Shown here: piece after piece, positions 12,601 to 19,959 of the stretch
How the letters are laid out: the number at the start of each line of letters is the position of its first letter
Position numbering within the stretch: the stretch's first letter is position 1
NCBI RefSeq assembly: GCF_918797505.1
Contig: NC_092802.1
Location: 19,551,883-19,615,882 of the forward strand
DNA length: 64,000 nt
Direction of reading: 5' to 3'
Origin: Bemisia tabaci
Lineage: Eukaryota; Arthropoda; Insecta; Hemiptera; Aleyrodidae
Made by a program: the position numbers and the translations under genes
Notes under the pieces: generated by a model
The model's input: only the letters and a program-made list of their open reading frames with translations
The model's database searches: none
Told to the model about the DNA's origin: nothing

Positions 12601-15087
12601 TAATTTTATTCTTTTCTTCGTAAATACACCGAGATTTTCTTTTCAGTGCATTGTCTCGGGCTGCTCTTAAAAATGCGTATCTATGATAGCCTAAAACTGA
12701 TGAACCAATCAGATAGCGGCAGAGAGATGGCAATACTCTCCCGTATGTAGGCATTCTAATCGGGAGACGAGAACTGTGATTCTTCGTAATGAGTCTACTC
12801 GGTCAGGAGCTCATCTCATTGGAGGCGATGCAGATGAGCAGCGTCGGTTGAATAACTAATCACCCTGGTCCCCGATTATGCTGGCACCGGGCACCCGTCG
12901 CGTCGCGTCGCCCAGACGGGGGCCGTCGCGACGCACGACGCGCGACGCTCCGTTCACGGTCTTATTTTTTCGGTCAAAGCCTCACCGCCGTCCACTGTTG
13001 CCGTAATATCCTACACATATGTATTTACCAGCAAAAGTACATTGATAATGGACGTATTTCTACCAAACAGACCTATGTGGAGGTGAGAAATATGGGGTGT
13101 GCTCGTTAGTTCTCTGGCCGTAAGAGTGAATGAGAATAATAAAGTGCCAGTGACGTCAGCGGCAATGATCGAGCGCACGCGCATGGATTCCCGCACTTAT
13201 TTACACACTCACACAAACGTAGAACACTAGAGCTGCATCACCCCCCCCCCCCCCCCCGTTAGTAGATACTAGAGTCCCTTCATACTGAGAGTCAAAACAA
13301 CACCCCCTCATGGAGTCACAAACGGGAATAAAGATTACAGAAATTGAACGTTTTTTGTAATCTTTGATCGGCCCATTCTCAAATTCCTTTCTCCATTCCT
13401 TCTCTCACTCCGCTTGTTCCTTGCCGAACCCGTAATTCCCTGGTCCATTCGAGATTATAATCTTTGCAATCGGTGAAAATTTAATCTTCATTCCCGTTTG
13501 TGACACTGTGAAGGCCTAAAATATGGGAACCAATCAGAAATGGATTGTCACATTGTCTTGACTCTCAGTACAAAGGGACTCTAGTAGATACGAGTGATCC
13601 GTCTTTATGTCTTTGATACCTAGTTCTGTTCGGCAAAAATACGTCCAAGTGACCCATCTGTCAACACAAACGGACGGCGTGTCGCATACGGTAAGGCACG
13701 GGGAGCATTTTAGAACGCACGTCACGTTTGCCCCAACCGAAGGAATTTACTAGACCCAAATGCGATCTAGACCCACAGTCCCCATTTTTATTTAACTGTT
13801 CTTTCCTTCGTTTGGTCGCTGTATCTCTTTTTTTTCTCCAGTATGATTTTGGCCGCCTTTCCTTAAGGTGATTCGATGGACGCCATATTTTGTGTCAGAA
13901 CGGCATGCGATATATCGCATCAATTGGCTCAATTTTTTCAGCTACTCGTCATTTTTCTCCAATTTTGAGATCGCAATTCTGTTGTCAGGAGATTAAAGCA
14001 TTCCACTTACCAATTTTAACAAAGAAATTCAACGTAATAAAGGCGTGGTTTTTTCAGAAAGAAAATATCGCATTCGAGTGCAGATTCGATATCAGTATCG
14101 AATGCGATGTTTCCTCTGTAAAAAAACCTCGCCTTTATTACGTTTAATTTCTTTGTTAAAATTGGTAAGTGAGTGCTTTAGTCTCCTGACAACGGAATTG
14201 TGATCTCAAAATTGGCGAAAAATGACGAGTAGCTGAGGAAATTGGACCAATTGATGCGATATATTGCATGCCGTTCTGACACAAAATGTGGCGTCCATCG
14301 AATCACCTTAAGCCACCAGTGCGTTGAAGCCGATGGCACGCGACCGTCGCACAGTGCATCGAGTCAATCGGAGAGGTCGGACATGAAATTTTTAACTAAA
14401 TCTGCAAATTTTGATTTCAACTCCGTCACATTTTAAATTTTAAGGGACGGCTCTAGAAGAAACTTTAACGAAGAAACCATTGGAACCACTTTTAGAACCT
14501 CAAAATTTCGTATTAACAGAGTTATAAGCGTTTACAGTTTCCGAATTTTGCCCGACCTCTCCTATTGACTCGATCCAATGTGCGTCGCGCGGTTCATCGC
14601 AATTTTTGACTAAGTCTGTTAATTTTGATGGTTATTTCGTCACATTTTATATTTTAAGGGGTGCTACGAACAGAAAATTTCACGAGAAAATCAATGAATT
14701 CACTTTTAGAACCTCGAAGTTTTGTATGAACGGAGTATTAGCTTTTGAAGTTTCCAAATTTTGTTCGACCCCTCCTGTTCATTCAGTCCACTGTGAGTCG
14801 TTAATGAGACTGCAAAAATGCAACGCTTCAGACTTCATGTCATTATAATTCATTTGAAATTCTGAAATATTTATCTATGTTTGTTTATCAAAAATCCTCG
14901 TGGCCAACAATTTCCTCGTATATGAACTGCTCCCGTGAATATAATCCCGAGAAAATTCAATGAAAAATACCTAGATATATACATACTCCAACACATACCA
15001 ACCTAACAATTCGAATACACTAAAAGGCATTGATCCATCCTTACCTTTAACGGCGAGTAGACAGGTCATTAAACAGGCGAACATCAT
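4800..15087 (-). CDS. Secreted pancreatic-type lipase / phospholipase A1-like enzyme, 5' four exons, 3' end beyond window
   Basis: Joined exons 15087-15045, 10277-10136, 6799-6648 and 5045-4800 give 194 codons plus one base, all junctions GT-AG and in phase (1, 2, 1). Residues 1-18 form a signal peptide (MMFACLMTCLLAVK...). The motif INFSLYTVRDNGT at about 54-66 is the first strand region typical of the family, VVLIHGYGG (92-100) carries the His-Gly of the oxyanion loop, FVVDWG follows at about 123-128, and GHSLGAH at 171-177 holds the nucleophile Ser173. These are hallmarks of the lipase family PF00151 (pancreatic lipase, insect neutral lipases, yolk-protein-like and PLA1 forms). The enzyme would hydrolyse acyl-glycerides or phospholipids extracellularly. 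The catalytic Asp, His and C-terminal half should lie left of base 1. Exon 4 is strikingly GC-rich with GC-ending codons against AT-rich introns. Substrate class cannot be decided without the lid and beta9 loop. Confidence 0.88.
5046..5765. other. Lipase intron 3, mostly unassigned
   Basis: AT-rich intron sequence. Around 5534-5620 a fragment (agagacgaaagaccctcca, then gggattcaacaatccctta) is related to the element at 20531-20867. At 5615 the terminus aatgggcctgttgca matches the end of the long inverted-repeat element at 48047-48675. Confidence 0.5.
5766..6114. repeat. Inverted-repeat element in lipase intron 3
   Basis: The left arm gcttcccgcttcaaaaacga, then taccacggcacgggtg and ggaggagtcatt, matches in inverse the right arm near 6045-6114 (aatgactcctcc, ctgtagtaccgtggta, gaagcgggaagc). 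The arms are about 60 bp and the interior is non-coding. The same gaagcgggaagc end occurs near 40155. Confidence 0.6.
6174..6621 (+). mobile_element. Poly(A)-tailed retro-insert with 12-bp target-site duplication
   Basis: The direct repeat ggttgatagatt is at 6174-6185 and 6610-6621. Between them about 424 bp ends caataaataattaaaaaaa: a polyadenylation-like signal and an A-tail directly before the second repeat. That is the signature of target-primed insertion of a polyadenylated RNA. The inserted sequence is T-rich, 3'-UTR-like and has no recognisable protein, so it is either a heavily 5'-truncated LINE or a processed copy of a host mRNA 3' end. It lies 27 bp beyond the donor of lipase exon 3. 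Confidence 0.7.
6648..6799 (-). CDS. Lipase exon 3 (oxyanion loop)
   Basis: Acceptor attttag before 6799 and donor gtaaga at 6647-6642 bound 152 bp: one base completing Arg62, 50 codons, one base. It encodes DNGTPREDRVDLSSPMWLHS and then KDTVVLIHGYGGIQDHLP, with the HG dipeptide that stabilises the tetrahedral intermediate in this family. The reading frame is closed in the other two phases, and it joins exons 2 and 4 without a stop. Confidence 0.88.
7001..8805. repeat. Tandem array of a ~307-bp unit (four copies plus partial), in lipase intron 2
   Basis: The landmark g(t/c)ct(c/t)catacacgc recurs at 7002, 7309, 7615, 7922 and 8756 once the LINE insertion at 8051-8565 is removed, giving a 306-308 bp period. 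Units share gggtggtttttatacgagg, cttggctgttttgaaaacgc and gcattccggagagtt. A frame of roughly 60-80 codons (beginning MGGFYTRIKNK in copies 1 and 3, with GCFENAFKCGVIP inside) is open in copies 1, 3 and 4 but broken in copy 2. It matches nothing I recognise. Confidence 0.85.
8051..8565 (+). pseudogene. 5'-truncated non-LTR retrotransposon (ORF2 C-terminus), frameshifted, with 12-bp duplication
   Basis: The repeat attaaaaataaa flanks the insert (8039-8050 and 8566-8577). The coding part begins near 8065 (GILWDQRISNDKKRRIYNVV), continues with TNGCEVWQPKKRTQDML and DFWRWSAGISRRDRVRNDRV, then shifts frame near 8300 into MTKQLVWYGHVNRM and WVPPGRRRRGRP, and stops at about 8546. These are the post-reverse-transcriptase C-terminal motifs of many insect LINE ORF2 proteins. 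The 3' end gcgactcatatgtatgc is shared with the copy at 45100-45465 and with relics near 20990 and 37290. It is dead: truncated and frameshifted. Confidence 0.88.
8806..9473. other. Lipase intron 2, unassigned
   Basis: No exon, tRNA or clear inverted repeat seen. Confidence 0.35.
9474..9785. repeat. MITE family J copy with long T-run
   Basis: The ends acatcgacgg and actgtcgatgt are inverted; inside are aaaataaagtatgacaggaa and gcgacatcgcaaaccgag, shared with copies at 29726-29989, 34434-34565, 53070-53266 and 53267-53525. A run of about 32 T lies at 9569-9600 after a short tttc microsatellite. Confidence 0.6.
9775..9980. repeat. Family H tandem repeat (~75-bp unit)
   Basis: Two to three degenerate units carry gcgcaatgcgtgaagtat, then cagtcttgtaggcgctaata, then tgcgtttcgcgccgac variants. 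The same unit occurs at 24955-25205, 42600-42760 and 58855-59025. It is non-coding and CpG-rich. Confidence 0.7.
10136..10277 (-). CDS. Lipase exon 2
   Basis: Acceptor cctgttttcag before 10277; donor gtaaac at 10135-10130. The exon is 142 bp: two bases completing Gly15, 46 codons and two bases of Arg62. It encodes INAQAVIGALTLGQG and CSWRRDVEDACPDPEINF, then SLYTV. A nearer GT (gtaagg, 5 bp earlier) would put the next exon out of frame, and only the gtaaac donor gives SLYTVRDNGT, so I chose it. Confidence 0.85.
10411..10910. mobile_element. Inverted-repeat element, ggccgttcaa/ttgaacgacc ends (family L)
   Basis: Left end gggggccgttcaaatattac and right end gtaatacttgaacgacccc are inverted. G-rich subterminal runs follow each end. 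There is no coding capacity beyond short frames. Termini of this ggccgttcaa...acgtaa type are widespread in arthropod genomes in my recollection, but I do not assign a superfamily. Confidence 0.7.
10911..11344. other. Lipase intron 1, unassigned
   Basis: A mildly GC-richer stretch at 10960-11210 is open for about 120 codons on the plus strand from 10841, but the frame begins inside family L and has no splice logic or recognisable motif. I treat it as non-coding. Confidence 0.4.
11345..11587. repeat. MITE family G, copy 1
   Basis: Ends cgcacagtggatcgagtcaa and ttgactcgatccactttgcg are inverted, each followed by ggagaggtcgga or its inverse. Interior aaagcttataa and gtttcctcgtaaaattttct are shared with copies at 14348-14586, 14582-14809 (degenerate), 40387-40629 and 56342-56495 (truncated). 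Confidence 0.75.
11588..12210. repeat. Unassigned intron with a family I fragment
   Basis: At about 11990-12145 the sequence gagatgttgcatgtgtgagg, then gaaacacgatggtgccac and cccaagctcaaaaaaagctc, is one arm of the long hairpin family I (complete at 27736-28270). Near 11890-11925 aatgcctat...gagggagagtattgaca is inverted relative to 12730-12756, which suggests an older host element spanning both. A related piece sits at 49916-49938. Confidence 0.5.
12211..12648. mobile_element. MITE family E, copy 1
   Basis: Termini are cactgaaaaaaa and ttttcagtg, followed by tctcggcgtttttaccaagg at the left and the inverted ccgag at the right. The interior is a lattice of ggtaa and ttacc words (ggtaattttacc, cggtaattctaccac). 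Copies are at 19495-19920 (inverted), 23693-24119 and 43208-43612 (inverted), roughly 400-440 bp each. It is non-coding; no target duplication is certain. Confidence 0.8.
12649..13258. other. Mixed intron: GC-rich patch and left end of another MITE
   Basis: 12888-12960 is very GC-rich with gtcgcg words (cgtcgcgtcgcgtcgcc, cgcgacgcacgacgcgcga). 13047-13160 (acgtatttctaccaaacaga, gaggtgagaaatatggggtg, gtgacgtcagcgg) equals the left third of the element at 26317-26697. A poly(C) run is at 13241-13257. Confidence 0.55.
13260..13591. mobile_element. MITE family B, copy 2, with target duplication
   Basis: The direct repeat tagtagatac (13260-13269 and 13582-13591) flanks the inverted ends gagtccctt...aagggactc. 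The interior is nearly the same as copy 1. As in copy 1, the duplication is 6 to 10 bp depending on how the bases next to the termini are counted. It lies in lipase intron 1. Confidence 0.85.
13864..14310. mobile_element. MITE family F, copy 1
   Basis: Ends ttaaggtgattcgatgg and ccatcgaatcaccttaa are inverted, and the arms stay complementary for most of the 447 bp (gcgatatatcgcatcaattg, tcgcattcga). The element is close to a full hairpin. Copies are at 24188-24645, 30835-31272 and 44889-45615 (the last split by a LINE). Confidence 0.8.
14348..14809. repeat. MITE family G, two adjacent copies
   Basis: 14348-14586 begins cgcacagtgcatcgagtcaa and ends tgactcgatccaatgtgcg, in opposite orientation to copy 1 internally. 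14582-14809 is a degenerate second copy (tccaaattttgttcgacccc and cattcagtccactgtga at its end). Confidence 0.65.
15045..15087 (-). CDS. Lipase exon 1 (start codon and signal peptide)
   Basis: ATG at 15087-15085 (a second ATG follows directly), 14 codons reading MMFACLMTCLLAVK plus one base, then donor gtaagg. Joined in phase to exon 2 it gives a hydrophobic leader ending near KGINAQ, a normal secretory signal. I chose the first ATG; starting at the second would drop only one residue. The same bases in another frame (LPPHDVRLFNDLSTRR then stop, after a possible acceptor atcaaag) could serve as a last exon of a different transcript. Confidence 0.8.
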
Positions 15088-15272
15088 GTGGTGGTAACTT
15101 TGATTAAAATAAGGGTGAATCTTGTTTATGGAAGTTGTTAGGTCACTTCAGCCTGGAACATAGCGAGGAACGTGCGAGTAATGTTCATTTTCGTTTATCA
15201 TAGCTATTCAAATCATAATTAATATTATTTTCTAAGAAAATGTCTGTATCATTTTTTTCCATTTTTACTCAC

Positions 15273-15469
15273 CATACTCTCTGTAGCAATGTTACCTATG
15301 ATACATCCTGAAATTGAGCGATTACGTTCAGTCAGAACTTTACCGGGATTGTCACTGGTCTTTTGGAGGAGGAAGAGATCTACCGAGCAAAAGAAAAGGA
15401 CGCTGTATGAGCTTTCAGACATTACCGAATCTCCTTCAATAAAATTCAAAGTTTCACGATATGTTTCTC
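15273..15469 (-). CDS. Orphan coding-like exon, product unknown
   Basis: The minus strand is open for about 65 codons up to a consensus donor (gtgagt at 15272-15267), reading GETYRETLNFIEGD, SYSVLFFCSVDLFLLQK and then NPGKVLTERNRSISGCIIGN and IATESM in phase 0. The acceptor is weak (cggag). The plus strand of the same bases is also open: after acceptor ctctctgtag at about 15287 it reads MLPMIHPEIERLRS...SPPIV and stops at 15481. Strand is therefore uncertain, though the minus donor is better. I recognise no family. Confidence 0.4.
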
Positions 15470-15611
15470 CTCCGATTGTTTAGAGAATTTTATTCGCCAT
15501 CAGACCCCAATTATCTAAAAATGTCAAGGAAAAATATTCATGACGCTCTTTATATTACAGAAAGTGTTTCCTGAAGGACATTCGGCAAGTCTCGAATGTT
15601 CTTACGGCGCT

Positions 15612-15883
15612 TTTCCTTAGCACGGCAGCTCTGCCGTGCTAAGGAAGAACTCCATATCAACATTCAAAAGTTGCCAAATTTCCTTTGACAAACTGTTTAT
15701 TCTTCAGGAAAATTATAAATATTTTTCCTTGAAATTTTCAGGGGCTTTCGATCAGAGTACGAACAAAATCATCTGAGAAATTGGTAGACATACATTAAAA
15801 AATTTTCCTGAAAATTAGTGTTTTGCTAGAGGAAATTTGGCAACGCCTGCAGGCTCATACGGCGCTTTTCCTTAGCACAGCAG
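15612..15883. repeat. MITE family A, copy, with head-to-head junction
   Basis: 15631-15883 is a family A element (ctgccgtgctaaggaagaac ... cttagcacagcag). Directly left of it a partial copy ends in the inverted terminus, so 15614-15645 reads as a near-perfect palindrome (ttccttagcacggcag / ctgccgtgctaaggaa). Confidence 0.7.
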
Positions 15884-16023
15884 AAATGGAGATCCCCGGC
15901 TTCCAGCTACTTTACATTTTCAGAAAACTCTGAGTGATTTTCCCTCCAGAACAGTGGCGATTTCCGCAAGTTGGCAACCCTGTTTTTTCTCCGTTTGAAT
16001 GCATGTTAACCAATCGATTCTAG

Positions 16024-16536
16024 GTGAGACAAGCTTTCTCACATAGAATCGATTTACTCAATGGACATAAATGGTATATTGACAATGTTGCCAACTTTCT
16101 AGAATCACAACTGCTCCTTGATAGGAAGCGGAATATTTTTATTTATACGAGAGTGAACTTTTCGATGACAACGCAGAATCAGCTCATTTGGCGAAGCTGC
16201 TTCTTTATATATTTTACGCCTTATATTTGTATCATTCGGGTTTTTTTGAGGCAAAATTGGCTCCGGAATAAAATGCATGTTTTATTTCACTCTGCAATTC
16301 TTGGTCAAAGACAACCAGGACGACCGCCCAAGAGAAGCATGGGCACAAAGCTGCCTTTCATCCCTGGAGTATTAAGTGATCTCTCTCATCTCCATCATCT
16401 ATATTATACAGCTACAAGCAAAATCTTGGAAGCACTATTCCTGACGAACTGCCGGACCGATAATGATGCTCCTTACATGTATGTCATCTGTAGTAGATGT
16501 AGATGTGCAAAAAATTATGAAACCCCGAACTTTTAA
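16024..16536 (+). other. Open frame of ~170 codons, probably not a gene
   Basis: Open for about 170 codons with no ATG at its 5' end. The first bases form a hairpin (atcgattctaggtgagac / gtttctcaca...tagaatcgat). The only notable motif is QRQPGRPPKRS, an AT-hook-like or LINE-C-terminus-like stretch at about 16300-16340. No splice logic and no recognisable domain. It could be a decayed transposon frame. Confidence 0.2.
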
Positions 16537-16539
16537 TGT

Positions 16540-17128
16540 TGTAGAGCTTTTAAAGCTCATGTCACTTAAGTCCAATGTTAAAAGCGTAAGAGATATGTCG
16601 TTTCCGCTAGAAACGTCAAGGTATGGGATTCTACCTGAGTGACTCGAATAAACATTAAAACAATGGAAAAGCTCGTGAAGGGCTCCTCATTCGAAGAGTT
16701 GAGGAACGGTGCATCGCTCAGGGTTCAAGGTTCAAGGTCCGAGGTATAAGGTTTAACTCAATTTTTCCTGCATTTTTCCGGCTTCGATTTGTGGCATCAG
16801 TCAATTTACTTGATTGCTGAATTTCTATTAATATTTACAGCAGATAAACAACAGATACAAAGTGAGAAGGCAGGCGCTGAGTCGCGTCGGGACGGACCAA
16901 ATATTATTAACTCTTAACGGTCGAAATCCGATTTTTTTTAAATTAAGTATTTAAAAATAACATAATAAATGGAAATTTCTCCATTAAGTGGACTGTGAAA
17001 TTATGTACATCCAGCTATTCCTCATCATTTACAAATCTGAGTATTACGTCAAAAATTTTGAAATCGATGCAGCTCGAACACAAAATGGTGTATTAAAATG
17101 GAAGAACATGTTTGCCTATACATATGCG
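16540..17128. other. No gene recognised
   Basis: AT-rich, with a short self-similar patch near 16718-16760 (gttcaaggttcaaggtccga). Nothing else supported. Confidence 0.35.
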
Positions 17129-17215
17129 TATAGGGCCCGCGAAGCGGGCCTGAGGGCGCGAGGCGCCCTCCCGGGGGTTGGGCCGCGTAGCGGTCAGGGG
17201 GCAGGGCCCCCTAGT
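17129..17215 (+). mobile_element. GC-rich stacked hairpins ending CTAG-T, Helitron-like 3' terminus
   Basis: Within AT-rich DNA, about 85 bp contain hairpins in series: ggcccgcgaagcgggcc (17134-17150), gggcgcgaggcgccc (17154-17168), ggccgcgtagcggtc (17181-17195) and gggggcagggcccc. They end at ctag (17211-17214) followed by T. A terminal GC hairpin then CTAG inserted before T is the established 3' end of Helitrons. A related but decayed block is at 29165-29213. No matching 5' TC end or Rep/helicase frame was found. Confidence 0.5.
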
Positions 17216-18518
17216 ATTTTACTAATTTTAGAGGCTAGACAAACAGAGTCACGGACCTAGTCAGAAATTAGAAGAAGAAGAAATTCTTATTAGCCTACGC
17301 TCATAGTCAGTTATTTCATTAGTAACCAATAAACGAAATATTTCAAATTTAATTCATTCAGAATAACGATTTCTAGGTTTAAGAGCACCTTTCCTTTAAA
17401 ATTTGGTAAAATTGATAGAGGAGAGTTTTCACCTTCCAGTTCAGCTTGCAATCTCATTCATGATTGACACCCATCATACGTTTAAAAAATTATCCCCTCC
17501 TTTAACCAGCGGACGTCTTTTCTCGCCCTTACCTTTCCCCTCGAACGAGCCTATGTATTTTCTGACGCATTTTAATGAGAAAGTATGTCGTATATATCGT
17601 ACGTTGAACCAACCAGTAAGTGCACTCAGCCTTGCAGTAATTAGGAGCAATCAATATAAACTGAGTTGAAATCCAGATGATAATTTGTTGAAACGTGGAA
17701 TAATTGGATCAGTTCAGACTGTGAATGAATACGATTACGTGAGCTATGGATTCGATTAAGCCATCAAGTCTCGGTTACCCAAAGATTGCTCCACGTGAAA
17801 AAGAAAACGTCTGAACATCATTATTTTCTCCCACCATTGTGTAATAGTTTTAAGAATTCATTTAAGTGAAGAACCTGCATGCCCATAGGTGACTATTTAT
17901 ACACCTGCTCAAAGACTTGAACGCAACTTAAAGAAAAATAACCGATACGATCACAACGGCTCAGTAGTGTGGTAGTTTAGTAAAATGAGTATACGTAAGT
18001 AGATAACGTGCCGACTCGTATACTTTTTTCGAACGAAATGATTTTTGGGTTTTTTCGGAGATAGGTCTATTTTTCCGGCGATGTGTGTGTGCTCGAATAC
18101 GTAATCTTTTGAGCTTGTTTTTCGTGGGTTAAATTCGGAAAAATTTCTGTTAGCTAAGTGGATTGTCAAGTTTTGAAGAACGTAAAAATTGAAAGTTATT
18201 GAACAGGCTCATTGGAAATTTTAGAGAGGTTATTAAGAATGCAACAATTAATAACTACCGAGCAAGCTTATCGAAATTTCCATAGATGCGGTAGTTTTGA
18301 ACTGACCGAAATTTGCAGATGGTATAATTACAGGAAATTTAATTTATTTCTTTCTTTCTTAAAAAAATGTATAGATAAACAAATAAATAAATACATTAAT
18401 AAAGGCTTAACCGAACCGTAAGAATTATCTGTCGTCTCCCGGACAATGGAATGTAACTCCATTTCCAAGGTTGCAAAAATGACTGAAACAATTCAATATT
18501 TTGCAAAGATGTACCTAC
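17216..18518. other. No gene established
   Basis: On the minus strand 17951-18169 is open for over 70 codons (NFSEFNPRKTSSKDYVF, HTHIAGKIDLSPKK) after a plausible acceptor gctaacag at about 18146, but no donor fits and I do not call it. The rest is AT-rich and unassigned. Confidence 0.35.
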
Positions 18519-18648
18519 CTGCGCAATTTTCATCCAAAATTTGTCTAATTTTTTCTTGAGATCAATGGAAAAATCACGTAACTTTTTAGTTAGAAATGCT
18601 CCAGATTCTTTGTTTTCCAGATAAGTACGTCCACATAACATACTGATT
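18519..18648 (-). CDS. Orphan coding exon with strong splice sites, product unknown
   Basis: Consensus acceptor ctttattttcag (before 18648) and donor cag|gtaggt (18518-18513) bound 130 bp: one base plus 43 codons, phase 2 in and phase 0 out. It reads ISMLCGRTYLENKESGAFLT, KKLRDFSIDLKKKLDKF, WMKIAQ, a charged, probably helical segment. No inverted repeat surrounds it, so it is not a transposon by-product as far as I can see. It lies between the lipase and RING genes on the same strand and belongs to neither by phase, so a third minus-strand gene is implied. I recognise no family. Confidence 0.5.
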
Positions 18649-18679
18649 CTGAAAATAAAGACAATTTAATAGCCCTACC

Positions 18680-19440
18680 TACCATAATAAAATATACTTC
18701 TTAACTGAGATGCACCAGAGGCCTTTCGGGCAGAGCCTATCATCATAGTGTTGAAATTACATTATTAAAACAAAGTAATTACTATACACATGCTTCGACT
18801 AAAATATTGCAAAATCCAACAAGCAGTATCAAAATCTTAGTAAAACATAAGACAAAAAATAAATGAAATGAATCAACATCGTTAGAACAAAAATTGATAA
18901 CAGCGATGACAGTGCAACAAGTGATAAAAAGGTAAAAACGCTGGTAAAAAAACCTCTTGGACCAATGCCGCATTGAATTGACTTAAGAGTGCAGTTTCTT
19001 GTTGCCGGATTTAAGAGTCTTGAACTCGTGTTTCAAGCGGATTTTGCATTGAAACAAGAGTCCAGACTCTTATAAATCCGGCGACAAGAAACTGCACTCT
19101 TGAACCAAGAGGTTTTTTTTACCAGTGTACGTTCTCACTTTTTGCACTAGTTATCGCTTGTTATCACTTATTATTTATCACTTGTTACACTGTCATTGCT
19201 GTTATCAATTTTTATTCTGACGATGTTGATTCATTTTATTTATTTTTTGACTTATGTTATACTATGCTTTCAATATTGCTCGTTGGATTTTGTATTATTT
19301 GTAATATTTTAGTCGAAGCATGTGTATGGTAATTTCATATGATACTTTTAATCATGTAATTTCATCACTAACGATGGGCTCTGCCCGAAAGGTCTCTGAT
19401 GCAACTTAGATAAGAAATATATTTTATAATGCAAGGTAAG
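18680..19440. repeat. 750-bp palindrome with a second hairpin element in its centre
   Basis: Outer arms 18680-18938 and 19128-19440 are inverted copies (gaggcctttcgggcagagcc versus ggctctgcccgaaaggtctc; cacatgcttcgactaaaata versus tattttagtcgaagcatgtg). In the middle 18939-19127 is itself a hairpin (ctggtaaaaaaacctcttgg ... ccaagaggttttttttacca) belonging to the cactgg family of 1-212 and 40814-41633. Short open frames in the arms are incidental. Confidence 0.8.
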
Positions 19441-19494
19441 GCTAAAAATGTCTTAATTTTCATTATTTATTACACCTTGCTATTTGCAATGATT

Positions 19495-19920
19495 CACTGA
19501 AAAAAAAAAAAAAAAAAACTCGGTGTATTTACTAAGAAACGGGTAGAATTACCACGAATTCAGGGTTCTATTTGATCCCAGTTTTTTCTTGGTAAAATTA
19601 CAATTTATGGAATTGGTGATTTTACCGCGAAATCTCGGTAAAATTATTGAACTTTCTCGGTAATTTTACTCGACCTTGGTAAAAACGCCAATATTTTTTA
19701 TCGACTGTGGTAGAATTACCGAGATAAAATGGCAAAGTTACCGGGAATCGATTACCAATAAAAGTGGTATTTTTAAATGAAAAAAACAGTAAAAATACCG
19801 GTTTTTAGGTAAGTTTACCAGTCTGTCTTGGTAAAATAACCAATAATTGGTAAAAAAAAGTGAGATGGTAAAGGTACCAACGGACCTTGGTAAAAACGCC
19901 GAGAATTGTTTTTCAGAGTG
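19495..19920. mobile_element. MITE family E, copy 2 (inverted)
   Basis: Starts cactgaaaaaaa and ends tttttcagagtg, interior the reverse of copy 1 (accaaggtcc as ggaccttgg). A 19-base A-run lies near its left end. Confidence 0.75.
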
Positions 19921-19959
19921 CTGATATAAGTTATGGTAAAAGTCAAACAAATTACTCAC

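Noticed and set aside
16024..16536. Longest single open frame in the window (~170 codons)
   Set aside because: No ATG start, begins in a hairpin, AT-rich composition, no recognisable domain and no splice logic; only a PGRPP motif.
17951..18169. Minus-strand frame NFSEFNPRKTSSKDYVF as an exon downstream of 18519
   Set aside because: Plausible acceptor but entry phase does not match the phase-0 donor at 18519, and no good donor follows.
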